Below, one piece after another: positions 1 through 6,913 of a DNA stretch of 12,819 nucleotides. Origin of the DNA: CBFDBT01 sp965603115 (GTDB lineage Bacteria; Pseudomonadota; Alphaproteobacteria; Sphingomonadales; Kordiimonadaceae); contig CBFDBT010000058.1 of assembly GCA_965603115.1 (NCBI GenBank), positions 1-12,819 on the forward strand, in the 5' to 3' direction. Made by a program: the position numbers and the translations under genes. Under the pieces are notes generated by a model. The model made no database searches and was not told where the DNA came from. It saw only the letters and a list, made by a program, of their open reading frames with translations. How positions within the stretch are numbered: position 1 is the first letter of the stretch; each line of letters begins with the position of its first letter.

Positions 1-170
1 AAGCTCTTGCCATATCTTGTCTCATTTGAGAATCTACCGATGGCAAGTTTTAGTTTTTTCTGAATAGCTTGTTCTTGAGGTTCATAATTTGAAGTGTTGG
101 CGGTGGCGCTCGTGGGCATTGTCACAAACGACGCCAAAATGATTATTGTAATGGTTTTGATGATATTCAT
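1..170 (-). CDS. N-terminal fragment of an exported CsgG/HfaB-like protein
   Basis: The minus-strand frame from ATG at 170 stays open to the window edge (56 codons), so the C-terminus is missing. The first ~24 residues form a signal peptide: a lysine at residue 5, a hydrophobic run rich in Ile/Thr/Ala, and a likely cut after an Ala-Thr-Ala stretch. No lipobox cysteine is seen, unlike classical CsgG lipoproteins. The mature part reaches a segment reading KLKLAIGRFSNETRYGKS. This resembles the first beta strand and following loop of CsgG/HfaB-family proteins, which typically carry an AVGRFxNxTxYG-type pattern. CsgG forms the outer-membrane curli secretion pore, and HfaB acts in holdfast anchoring; many alphaproteobacterial relatives have no known role. 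A purine-rich AGAAAG lies about 8 bases upstream of the ATG. The family call rests on one motif and is moderate; that the frame is coding and exported is more secure. Confidence 0.55.
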   Translation of the reverse strand, partial: MNIIKTITIIILASFVTMPTSATANTSNYEPQEQAIQKKLKLAIGRFSNETRYGKS

Positions 171-573
171 GAATATGCTTTCTATTATACCTTTGGTTTA
201 TCAAAGTTAGTAGTGATACAAACATCAAAATATAATTAGGGCAAGTAAAAATTGTATCAATTAATACGAGGGATTTTATTTAAATTTTTTCTAAAATAAC
301 ACCTTGTAAGCTTCTAACATTAGATCAAGGCTAGTTTCCCCGATTCTTTTCAAAATTTTGTTCAACTGTTAAAATTCATCACACTGCGAATATTATTACA
401 ATATTGCTCCTATATTTATGGATAAGGTATTTTTATCAAATGTTTAAGTCCGATTTTGGTGTGGTTATAAATAGTAGCAAGCATAGATCTTTGCTTTATT
501 CATTCAATTTTTAGACATTTATTAATATTTATGGCATCATAATTTTATTGGGGTCGGGCTTAAGGAGGCCGAC
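171..573. other. AT-rich divergent intergenic spacer
   Basis: About 400 bases separate the divergent CsgG-like and Sel1-repeat genes. The stretch is strongly AT-rich, with frequent stop codons in the frames I followed. Apart from the candidate leftward promoter and the ribosome-binding site at its right end (562-568), I see no convincing gene, hairpin terminator or operator. A weak 5-bp inverted repeat (GATAA/TTATC around 421-437) is within chance expectation. Confidence 0.5.
200..228 (-). promoter_or_regulatory. Candidate sigma-70-like promoter for the CsgG-like gene
   Basis: Read on the minus strand, TTGATG (223-228) and TTTGAT (200-205) are separated by 17 bases, each matching 4-5 of 6 consensus positions. 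Transcription would begin near 193, giving a leader of about 23 bases that includes the AGAAAG ribosome-binding site. A perfect TATAAT (184-189, minus strand) also exists, but it lacks a -35 partner and would leave almost no leader. AT-rich DNA yields such matches by chance, so this is only a candidate. Confidence 0.25.
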
Positions 574-852
574 ATGGGTAGACATGATAATGAATTGAGT
601 GGATATGTTGCTGAGCGGATGAGTGCTGCCAAGGGTGGGCGCAAAGAAGCTCTCTATGATCTTGGGCTTTTATATTCGACAGGTCAGGGTGTAGGGCAGG
701 ATTATATTGCGGCGCACAAATGGTTTAATCTGGCGGCAATATCTGGTGTTCGCCGTGCGGCAGTTGATAGAGCAGAACTTGCGCAAGACATGAGCAAAAG
801 CCAGATAGAAGAAGCCCAGCGACAAGCGCGGCATTGGCTTGAAGCCCATTAA
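574..852 (+). CDS. Small Sel1-repeat protein
   Basis: A 92-residue protein with no signal peptide or membrane segment. Residues 19-58 form one clear Sel1-like (TPR-like) repeat: the Ala-Lys-Gly-Gly start, ALYDLGLLYSTGQGV, then a DYIAAHKWFNLAA helix ending in Ser-Gly. Residues 59-90 form a further, diverged helical unit ending in RHWL. Sel1 repeats mediate protein-protein contacts. Short one- to two-repeat versions of this type are common in alphaproteobacteria and their partner is not known to me. The start is well supported: a perfect AAGGAGG (562-568) lies 5 bases before the ATG. The gene is monocistronic, with a terminator hairpin 33 bases after its stop. The family call is confident; the role is unknown. 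Confidence 0.85.
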   Translation: MGRHDNELSGYVAERMSAAKGGRKEALYDLGLLYSTGQGVGQDYIAAHKWFNLAAISGVRRAAVDRAELAQDMSKSQIEEAQRQARHWLEAH

Positions 853-885
853 ACGATTTTTATCTAAACAATTGAATTCTACAAC

Positions 886-912
886 AAGGCAGCTTAGGTT
901 GCCTTTTATTTT
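886..912 (+). terminator. Intrinsic terminator after the Sel1-repeat gene
   Basis: A 6-bp stem, AAGGCA (886-891) with TGCCTT (900-905), encloses an 8-base loop and runs directly into TTATTTT. The position 33 bases after the stop and before the next ribosome-binding site fits a Rho-independent terminator separating the Sel1-repeat gene from the dehydrogenase. Confidence 0.7.
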
Positions 913-947
913 GCATCAAGTATTTCACGCCAGCCATAGGAGCACAT

Positions 948-1703
948 ATGTCATTGCTAACAGATAAGGTAGTTTTGCTAACCGGAGCATCAAGGGGCAT
1001 TGGCGCATCAGCGGCCGATAAGCTGCTCAAGGAAGGTGCTATTGTTATCGGGACTTATAATAGCGGTCTAGGTGCATTAGAAGAGTTGGGCCAGATATAT
1101 GGCGCAGATCGCTTGCTAACACTCAAAGGGAACTTGGGAGATGCAGCAGCTGTTGAGACCATATGGCAAAAAGCGCTTGGTTTTAAAGGTCACATTGATG
1201 CACTCGTTAATAATGCGGGCATAGCCCCAGTTGTTAGCGTTGAAGACAGTGACAGTGAGTGGCACCAAGTTTGGCAGCAAACACTCGCTGTGAATTTGCA
1301 GGCGGTGGCTGATCTTTGTCGGCAAGCCATTCTTCATTTTAATGACCGTGATGGCGGCGCGATTGTCTCCATTGCTAGCCGTGCGGCCCAGCGCGGGGAC
1401 GGTATAGATTCTTTGCATTATGCAGCATCAAAGGGCGCTGTGGTGGCGATGATGAAATCTATTGCCAAAGGCTATGCTGCAGATAATATTATGGCCTATA
1501 CTATTGCGCCTGGTTGGGTGAAAACAGATATGGCGGATGTGATTTATGAGCCGGGCAACGAGCATATGCTTGCTGAAATTCCTATGGGGGATGCCGTGCC
1601 TCCTGAAGAGATTGGCAATATGATTTCATTCCTGCTATCAGGCCAAGCCCGCCATACCACAGGCAGTACGTTTGATATTAACGGGGCAAGTTACCTTCGC
1701 TAA
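948..1703 (+). CDS. Short-chain dehydrogenase/reductase (SDR), classical type
   Basis: A 251-residue cytosolic NAD(P)-dependent oxidoreductase of usual classical-SDR length. The Rossmann fingerprint TGASRGIG is at residues 12-19, NNAG at 88-91, the structural Asn at 116, a likely catalytic Ser at 144, and the YAASK catalytic motif with Tyr158 and Lys162. APGWVKTDM (187-195) is the usual PG motif after the active site. The C-terminal DINGA segment resembles the dimerisation end of FabG-like enzymes. The Ser-Tyr spacing is one residue longer than in E. coli FabG. The sequence resembles 3-oxoacyl-ACP reductase-like SDRs, but the substrate cannot be read from it and no pathway genes adjoin, so no symbol is given. 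AGGAG (938-942) sits 5 bases before the ATG. The stop lies only 7 bases from the stop of the convergent gene, with no terminator between them. Confidence 0.92.
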   Translation: MSLLTDKVVLLTGASRGIGASAADKLLKEGAIVIGTYNSGLGALEELGQIYGADRLLTLKGNLGDAAAVETIWQKALGFKGHIDALVNNAGIAPVVSVEDSDSEWHQVWQQTLAVNLQAVADLCRQAILHFNDRDGGAIVSIASRAAQRGDGIDSLHYAASKGAVVAMMKSIAKGYAADNIMAYTIAPGWVKTDMADVIYEPGNEHMLAEIPMGDAVPPEEIGNMISFLLSGQARHTTGSTFDINGASYLR

Positions 1704-1710
1704 TCGGCGT

Positions 1711-2052
1711 CTAGTTTAAATCATGTAAGGCAGTGAGGAATTTTTGATTAAAGACTTTGCAGCCCTCTTCAGGCGCTTTTATCGAAGCTACAACCAGAGT
1801 ATTGGTGAAATCCATTCTGGCTAAAATATTTTCTTCTTTATCAGTAGCAAGCGATGCTATGCGCGCTTGTGCCAGCGAGATATATTCATCGATTAAGTCT
1901 TTATCCAGCTTACAGTTGCGGGCGGTGCCAGCCACGAGGGCTGCTTGCTTGGCATATGTTGAGGCTGTCTCAACATTCTGTGAGGTATTTGGAGTTTCTA
2001 CATGCTGTAAAGATAGAGAAAATAGGGCAAATCCAAATATAATAGCGTTCAT
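1711..2052 (-). CDS. Small exported protein with two cysteines, unknown function
   Basis: I choose the ATG at 2052 (113 residues) over an in-frame GTG at 2058. AGGAG (2058-2062, minus strand) lies 5 bases before the ATG, whereas it would overlap the GTG. The N-terminus is a short hydrophobic signal-like segment (AIIFGFALFSLSL). The rest is predicted mostly helical, with one cysteine near residue 47 (RNCKLD) and one near 98 (EEGCKVF); a periplasmic disulfide between them is possible. I recognise no family. It resembles the many small alphaproteobacterial secreted proteins of unknown role. It lies downstream of the DUF6702 gene on the same strand, but the 122-base gap with a palindrome suggests its own transcription start. 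A plus-strand frame over the same DNA lacks a good start and looks like a shadow. Confidence 0.7.
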   Translation of the reverse strand: MNAIIFGFALFSLSLQHVETPNTSQNVETASTYAKQAALVAGTARNCKLDKDLIDEYISLAQARIASLATDKEENILARMDFTNTLVVASIKAPEEGCKVFNQKFLTALHDLN

Positions 2053-2057
2053 GCTCA

Positions 2058-2062
2058 CTCCT
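2058..2062 (-). promoter_or_regulatory. Ribosome-binding site deciding the start at 2052
   Basis: The minus strand reads AGGAG here, 5 bases before ATG (2052). The alternative GTG at 2058 overlaps this site and so cannot use it, which makes the ATG the supported start. Confidence 0.7.
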
Positions 2063-2130
2063 GATATTAAACTAATGTAACCTATAATCGAGAATATTGA
2101 TCAAAATATGGCTGTTGTGTAAATGGTAGA

Positions 2131-2145
2131 TTGGCGCGGCGCCAA
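2131..2145. repeat. GC-rich perfect 7-1-7 palindrome
   Basis: TTGGCGCGGCGCCAA is a perfect inverted repeat around the central G at 2138, inside an otherwise AT-rich spacer. It lies after the end of the DUF6702 gene and upstream of the small exported protein gene. As RNA it would fold into a 5-bp stem with a GCGGC loop, but no T-run follows on the minus strand, so it is not a standard terminator. It could be a protein-binding site or a transcript-end hairpin. Confidence 0.5.
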
Positions 2146-2174
2146 GGTCAATACTACATTCATTGAAATGTTGG

Positions 2175-2714
2175 CTATTCCGTGAGATCGATTTTCACTT
2201 CAACATCTTTGCGATTTAGGTCGAATACCCATTTTTTATCGTTCGCTTCAATGATAACTTTATTTTTATGAGTTTCAAAAAAATCGGTCATGAGCCCATC
2301 CAAAATAATCAATTTTGTGGGCGGCCTATGAAGTTTGGCTTTATAGGTAACATTCAGCTTGTCTTCATCGAAAGCCATGCCAACCCATATGAGCGGTAGA
2401 TACTCGCCATCAACATCTATGATGAAGCGGTCCGCAATATACTCTTTCATTAGGGGCACACTAACGGTTTCTCCCAAGTCGAAGGAAAAGCGTTTGTCGC
2501 GGCGCGCAGTGATAACAGTTTCAACGTCGTGCCACATGAGAGTGTGTTGTACATCCAGCGTGAAAGTATTTTCGTTCCAGACAATATTGGCGACAGCTAT
2601 ATAGTTTTTGTGGGCCAGGGCAGCATTTGCATTAAAGCCCAACACGGTAAAGAAAAGAGCAGCCGCCATAGCGACTGCCCCCTTAATTGTATATCGCTTC
2701 AAGCTTAGCAACAT
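2175..2714 (-). CDS. Exported DUF6702-family protein
   Basis: A 179-residue exported protein. Residues 1-34 are a signal peptide: KR at 6-7 and K at 11, a hydrophobic core, and a cut after Ala-Leu-Ala. The mature chain begins HKNYIAVANIVWNE, the 'AHKfYvSvt.I.yn' start typical of DUF6702. Later segments also fit that family: a central EYIADRFIIDVDGE, a WVGMAFDEDKL strand, and a C-terminal half alternating beta strands with an LMTDFFETHKN helix. The function of DUF6702 is unknown. From memory, members often neighbour M1-type peptidases in Bacteroidota. Here the ATG overlaps the peptidase stop by one base (TAATG), indicating translational coupling. A second possible start is the ATG at 2669, preceded by AAGGGGG at 8 bases, but it would remove the basic n-region of the signal peptide, so the longer form is preferred. 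A role as accessory or partner of the peptidase is inferred. Confidence 0.8.
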   Translation of the reverse strand: MLLSLKRYTIKGAVAMAAALFFTVLGFNANAALAHKNYIAVANIVWNENTFTLDVQHTLMWHDVETVITARRDKRFSFDLGETVSVPLMKEYIADRFIIDVDGEYLPLIWVGMAFDEDKLNVTYKAKLHRPPTKLIILDGLMTDFFETHKNKVIIEANDKKWVFDLNRKDVEVKIDLTE

Positions 2715-5101
2715 TACTGAGCGTCTGGCTTGCCAGATTCTTTATCTTCAGCAGCCTTTGCCGCGCGGGCTGCATCTTGATCAAGCAGTTTTTGCTGAAG
2801 TGTCTTACCGTTTTTGCTCTTGTATTTATAAAGCTCAATACGCTTTTTCACTGGCTTGGCTGGCCATGCGTTATTGCTTAGGTCAACATCGGCTGTTTCT
2901 AAATATGGGTCAAGGAGAATGCTCTTGATCTCTTTATCTGTGATTAGCAATTTAGTCGCCTTAACTTGGTTCTTACGCCATATCTCTGCCGGATAGCGGT
3001 GATCTTCCTTGGTGCCGTCATTATATTCTACGGTTATAATAACAGGGGAGATGAGGTCGCCCTTATTTTCAAACTCTAGGAAATAGAAATTGGCACCACT
3101 GTTCAATTTGGCTAGATCTTCAGCATTCAAGTTTTGCTTCGCCATTTTTTTATCGAATGCCTTACGGTCACTATCGACAACAGTATATTTATCGTTTGCA
3201 TTATAAGTGTCCAATAATTCAGGGCGGCGCTCTGTGCGCTTTTTAAGTGTTGCATTGCGCTGGCGTGTAATGGACGTTGGCATAGCATCACGTTGCTTGC
3301 GCTTCCATGCGGCCTCGGCGTCAGGGTCGCCTGCGATTGTTGCCCATGTTACGCTATTGAGCGATACATCAACATGATCTGTGGTGTAAAACCAACCACG
3401 CCAGAACCAGTCGAGATCAACGGCTGAAGCATCTTCCATTGTGCGGAAAAAATCAGCTGGGTAGGGGCGCTTGAACATCCAACGTTGCGAATATTCACGG
3501 AATGCAAAATCAAACAGCTCGCGACCCATTACAGTTTCACGCAGAATATTGAGGGCTGTTGCAGGCTTGCCGTAAGCGTTATTGCCAAACTGAAGGATGC
3601 TATCAGATTGCGTCATTATCGGCACCTGATTGCTTGATTTCATATAGTTTACAATATCACGAGCTTCACCGCGGCGCTGTGGGTAGTTTTCTTCCCATTC
3701 TTCTTGGGCTAGGAATTGCACAAAAGTGTTTAGGCCTTCATCCATCCATGTCCACTGGCGCTCGTCTGAGTTAACGATCATCGGGAAATAATTATGCCCA
3801 ACTTCATGGATAACCACGCCGATGAGGAAATATTTTGACCCGCGCGAGTAAGTGACATTGCCTTCATCATCAACACTGTTGCGTGGACCATTAAAGGAAA
3901 TCATTGGATATTCCATACCGCCCACTGGGCCGTTAACGGACTGTGCTGTTGGATATGGGTATGGGAATGTATATTTTGAATAGGTCTCCAGAGTATGCAC
4001 TACAGCTTCTGTAGAATATTTACTCCACAAAGGCTCACCTTCTTTTGGATAAAAGGACATAGCCATGATGTCTCGGTTATCTGATTTTTGGTGATAGCCC
4101 ATAGCGTCCCAAATAAACTTACGGGATGAGGCCCATGCAAAGTCGCGTACATTATCAGCTTTATATTTCCAAGTTTTTGTGCCGGTTGCACGAGATTTTT
4201 CATTCTCCAATGCCTCTTCTGGCGTTACAATAAACACAGGTTTGTCAGCAGTTTTTGCTTTTTCAAATCGAGCCATTTGCTTGGAGGTGAGAACGGATTT
4301 GGCATTTTGTAGTTCACCAGTGGCTGAAACGATATGGTCAGCTGGCACGGTTAGCTCAAATTCATAATTTCCAAATTCGAGCGCAAACTCACCGTTGCCA
4401 AGAAATTGCTTATGTTGCCATCCCAAGTTGTCGGTATAGGCCGCCATGCGCGGAAACCACTGGGCAATAACATAGAGATTATTGTCATCTTTTTCGAAAT
4501 ATTCATACCCACCACGAGAGCCGATAGCTTTCACTTCAATGACAGCATAGTTCCAGTCAACTTGAAAAGTATATTTGCCGCCAGATTTTAATGGCTTAGG
4601 CAAGTCAATGCGCAGCATGGTTTTGTTAATAATGTAGGACAAGGGCTTGCCAGAACTATCGGCAACACGGGTAATATTATGCCCATGCTTGCTGCTTGCC
4701 AGCTTATCAGCTGCATGCAGGCTTTGAAGCGATGTCTTTTTTGCATATTTCTTTTGGCGGGATAAAAATCCATCAGATTCACCAGAATATAGGCTTTGAT
4801 CAAGTTGAAGCCATAGATATTTGAGGGTATCAGGGGAATTGTTAGTATAGGTAATGGTCTCGCTAGCCGTGACGGTTTGTGTTTCATCATCAAGGCTTGC
4901 TTTAATTTTATAATCAGCTTGTTGTTGCCAATATTTGTGCCCCGGTGCGCCAGAAGCTGTGCGATAAGCATTCGCAGTTGGCAAAATTTCTTCCAACTGG
5001 CGGAATTTGTCTTTAAATGCGCCCTTTGTTTGTTCTACTGATTGTGCTGAAGCTAAAATTGATGTGGTGAAAAATAATAGAGTTACGAGAAGTAACCGCA
5101 T
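2714..5101 (-). CDS. Secreted M1-family zinc metallopeptidase (aminopeptidase-like)
   Basis: A 795-residue exported gluzincin peptidase. Residues 1-20 form a signal peptide (RLLLVTLLF core, cut after Ala-Ser-Ala). Residues ~60-260 are the beta-sandwich N-terminal domain of M1 peptidases. The catalytic domain carries GGMEYP (394-399), the M1 counterpart of the GxMEN substrate-anchoring motif, and the zinc site HEVGH (432-436) followed after 18 residues by Glu455 in MDEG. Tyr510 in NAYGKPATAL is a plausible transition-state tyrosine. Residues ~575-795 are a C-terminal region rich in Lys, ending in an Ala/Lys-rich tail. M1 enzymes remove N-terminal amino acids from peptides; the signal peptide puts this one in the periplasm or outside. 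The fit is best with bacterial exported M1 proteins of the Bacteroidota-like type rather than cytosolic PepN. AAGGA (5110-5114, minus strand) lies 8 bases before the ATG. It is first in a two-gene unit with DUF6702. Confidence 0.93.
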   Translation of the reverse strand: MRLLLVTLLFFTTSILASAQSVEQTKGAFKDKFRQLEEILPTANAYRTASGAPGHKYWQQQADYKIKASLDDETQTVTASETITYTNNSPDTLKYLWLQLDQSLYSGESDGFLSRQKKYAKKTSLQSLHAADKLASSKHGHNITRVADSSGKPLSYIINKTMLRIDLPKPLKSGGKYTFQVDWNYAVIEVKAIGSRGGYEYFEKDDNNLYVIAQWFPRMAAYTDNLGWQHKQFLGNGEFALEFGNYEFELTVPADHIVSATGELQNAKSVLTSKQMARFEKAKTADKPVFIVTPEEALENEKSRATGTKTWKYKADNVRDFAWASSRKFIWDAMGYHQKSDNRDIMAMSFYPKEGEPLWSKYSTEAVVHTLETYSKYTFPYPYPTAQSVNGPVGGMEYPMISFNGPRNSVDDEGNVTYSRGSKYFLIGVVIHEVGHNYFPMIVNSDERQWTWMDEGLNTFVQFLAQEEWEENYPQRRGEARDIVNYMKSSNQVPIMTQSDSILQFGNNAYGKPATALNILRETVMGRELFDFAFREYSQRWMFKRPYPADFFRTMEDASAVDLDWFWRGWFYTTDHVDVSLNSVTWATIAGDPDAEAAWKRKQRDAMPTSITRQRNATLKKRTERRPELLDTYNANDKYTVVDSDRKAFDKKMAKQNLNAEDLAKLNSGANFYFLEFENKGDLISPVIITVEYNDGTKEDHRYPAEIWRKNQVKATKLLITDKEIKSILLDPYLETADVDLSNNAWPAKPVKKRIELYKYKSKNGKTLQQKLLDQDAARAAKAAEDKESGKPDAQ

Positions 5102-5509
5102 AAGAGTAATCCTTTACTAGCCTATCCAAAAATATGGGTTAAACTAACTGTTTGGTTGGGGCTGTGCAAGCCTTTAGAATCTATAATCTACGTTTAGGAG
5201 ATTTTTATTCTATTTGTCAGCGCGTGCTTATCTCACAAATTTCTACCCACAAGAATATAGAGTTTACCATGAAAAAGTATGTTTAGTCGCGCGTGCTAAG
5301 TGGGGAATGCCTAGGCGTAAATGCAGAAAAGGTAACTATTTTCACAAAAGCGCCTCATTGCTCACCTTAAGCCTTTAAGAATACATAAAGATAGATTATA
5401 TCAAAATCATCCTGCCCTTGTTCAGAGGATGCAACAAGGGTAGGGTGATTTTTAATATTTGGGTTAGCGCATTCATGGCTCCCCCGATGAGCTCACTTTA
5501 AAGGATTAT
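5102..5509. other. Divergent spacer M1 peptidase / dapA with an unexplained leader or small RNA region
   Basis: This 408-base spacer must hold promoters for both the leftward M1 unit and rightward dapA-smpB, but I find no convincing -35/-10 pair. Visible elements are a long terminator-like hairpin (5403-5452), a 9-base direct repeat GCGCGTGCT (5220-5228 and 5289-5297), and a near-identical pair AAGCCTTTAGAAT (5168-5180) and AAGCCTTTAAGAAT (5369-5382). A nested fold pairs AGGCG with CGCCT and GAAAA with TTTTC across roughly 5313-5355. A five-codon frame MKKYV (5269-5286) has no ribosome-binding site. A small RNA or a structured dapA leader would explain the hairpin; neither is proven. Confidence 0.4.
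5403..5452 (+). terminator. Strong intrinsic terminator hairpin upstream of dapA
   Basis: Arms 5403-5422 and 5433-5452 pair over 20 bases with only two G-T wobbles, around a 10-base loop (CAGAGGATGC). The inner half is GC-rich, and the right arm runs out through TTTTT into AATATTT. On the plus strand this is a textbook Rho-independent terminator; the opposite strand has only a four-T run. No recognised plus-strand gene precedes it since 1703, and dapA begins about 60 bases after it. It must therefore end an unannotated RNA or act as an attenuator. Confidence 0.75.
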
Positions 5510-5512
5510 ATG

Positions 5513-6400
5513 ATGCTTAAAGGATCGATCACGGCGCTTATCACGCCAATGACTGAAGATGGATCAATAGACAGCGATGCCTACGAGAAATTTGTAGATT
5601 GGCAAATCCGTCAGGGTACCCATGGCCTTGCCCCGGTTGGTACGACAGGTGAATCACCTACCGTTACGCACGAGGAACATAAACATCTCATCGCGCTCGC
5701 TGTTAAAACATCCGCTGGTAGGGTACCTGTTATTGCGGGCACAGGCTCAAACTCGACCCGTGAAGCCATTTCCCTAACGCAAAGTGCTGAAAGTCTGGGT
5801 GTGGATGCTGCTCTGGTGGTGACGCCCTATTACAACAAACCGTCACAGGACGGGCTTTTTGCGCATTTTAAGGAAATTCACGATAATTCCAATCTCCCCA
5901 TCGTCATTTATAATATCCCCGCTCGCTCTGTTGTTGATATGAATTCAGATACAATGGCGCGATTGTTTGAATTGCCTCGCATTGTCGGTGTTAAAGATGC
6001 AACTGGTGACTTGGCGCGTTGTGCTGACCAGCGCCATTTGATGGGGCCGGACTTTATCCAGCTTTCTGGTGAAGACGCTACGGCTGTTGGCTTTAATGCT
6101 ATGGGCGGTGTTGGCTGTATTTCTGTTGCGTCCAATGTAGCACCAGCACTTTGCTCTAAAATGCAGGAGGCAACACTTGAAGGCGATTATAAAACCGCGC
6201 TAGAGTGTCAGGATAGTCTTATTGCATTGCAGCAGGCTATGTTTATGGAGCCATCGCCAGCCCCTGCTAAATATGGTGCGTCGCTGCTTGGATTGTGTGA
6301 CCCTCGTGTTCGCCTGCCACTAACGGCCCTTAGCCAGAATGGTCGTGCACGACTTGAAATTGTCATGGAAAATCTCGACCTGCCACGCGCAGATTATTAA
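5513..6400 (+). CDS. dapA: 4-hydroxy-tetrahydrodipicolinate synthase
   Basis: DapA condenses pyruvate with aspartate-semialdehyde, the first committed step to diaminopimelate and lysine, in the cytosol as a class I aldolase-type TIM barrel. Length (295 residues) is normal. Numbering from the first of two adjacent ATGs (5510), visible residues are the GTTGES pyruvate-binding loop (44-49), TPYYNKP with the triad tyrosine (105-111), YNIPARS with the catalytic Tyr134 and substrate-binding Arg139, and the Schiff-base Lys162 in GVKDATG. I prefer the second ATG at 5513: AAGGA (5501-5505) lies 7 bases before it but only 4 before 5510, and the family usually begins M-(L/F)-K-G-S. smpB follows after 11 bases and is probably cotranscribed. 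The strong hairpin about 60 bases upstream could regulate it. Confidence 0.97.
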   Translation: MLKGSITALITPMTEDGSIDSDAYEKFVDWQIRQGTHGLAPVGTTGESPTVTHEEHKHLIALAVKTSAGRVPVIAGTGSNSTREAISLTQSAESLGVDAALVVTPYYNKPSQDGLFAHFKEIHDNSNLPIVIYNIPARSVVDMNSDTMARLFELPRIVGVKDATGDLARCADQRHLMGPDFIQLSGEDATAVGFNAMGGVGCISVASNVAPALCSKMQEATLEGDYKTALECQDSLIALQQAMFMEPSPAPAKYGASLLGLCDPRVRLPLTALSQNGRARLEIVMENLDLPRADY

Positions 6401-6411
6401 GATCATAGAAT

Positions 6412-6900
6412 ATGGCCCCTGCAAAGAAAAATACCGCTCAAAGAATAACGCACTCGACTTGCGCTGAAAATCGCAAGGCGCGGCATAATTATTTCATTGA
6501 TGATAACTTTGAAGTTGGCCTTGTCTTGACTGGCAGCGAGGTGAAATCTTTGCGCACGGGTCAGGCAAATATTGCTGAGTCTTTTGCCGAGATAAAAAAT
6601 GGTGAAGCTTGGCTGATTAATGCTCATATCCAACCCTTTGCGCAGGGTAACCGTTATAATCACGAACCACGTCGCCCACGCAAATTGCTCTTGCACCGTA
6701 AAGAGCTCAACAAACTGCAAGCCGCCGTGCAGCGTGAGGGCGCAACACTGGTGCCGCTTCGGCTCTATTTTAATGACAAAGGCAGGGCGAAGTTAGACCT
6801 TGGTCTTGCTCGCGGTAAAAAAATGCACGACAAACGTCAAACCGAAAAAGATCGTGACTGGGCAAAGCAAAAAGCCCGCTTGATGAAAGAGAATAGATAG
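6412..6900 (+). CDS. smpB: SsrA (tmRNA)-binding protein SmpB
   Basis: SmpB binds tmRNA and delivers it to stalled ribosomes for trans-translation. The 162-residue length is normal. Key features are RKARHNYFI (22-30), the OB-fold core with GSEVKSLR (41-48), and the AWLINAHIQPF strand. RPRKLLLHRKEL forms the RNA-facing region. LGLARGKKMHDKR precedes the basic C-terminal tail (DWAKQKARLMKENR) that becomes helical in the mRNA channel. It begins 11 bases after the dapA stop, and no good ribosome-binding site precedes its ATG, so it probably relies on translational coupling to dapA. The dapA-smpB order is common in alphaproteobacteria. The stop lies 13 bases from the stop of the convergent gene; I see a T-rich stretch but no clear hairpin between them. 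Confidence 0.97.
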   Translation: MAPAKKNTAQRITHSTCAENRKARHNYFIDDNFEVGLVLTGSEVKSLRTGQANIAESFAEIKNGEAWLINAHIQPFAQGNRYNHEPRRPRKLLLHRKELNKLQAAVQREGATLVPLRLYFNDKGRAKLDLGLARGKKMHDKRQTEKDRDWAKQKARLMKENR

Positions 6901-6913
6901 AGGCTTAAAAACT

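Noticed and set aside
1116..1418. Minus-strand 100-codon frame within the dehydrogenase gene
   Set aside because: It lies fully inside a well-supported SDR gene on the other strand and shows no domain or start signal.
1757..2080. Plus-strand 107-codon frame over the small exported protein gene
   Set aside because: It has no ribosome-binding site and no recognisable domain. The opposite frame has a firm AGGAG, a signal-like N-terminus and a sensible helical composition.
2608..2928. Plus-strand 106-codon frame across the M1/DUF6702 junction
   Set aside because: It is antisense to two genes with recognisable families and signal peptides, and has no ribosome-binding site.
5102..5509. Lysine riboswitch or tmRNA/SRP RNA upstream of dapA
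   Set aside because: I see none of the conserved cores of these RNAs. Only a terminator hairpin and weak local pairings are visible, so no known RNA family is named.
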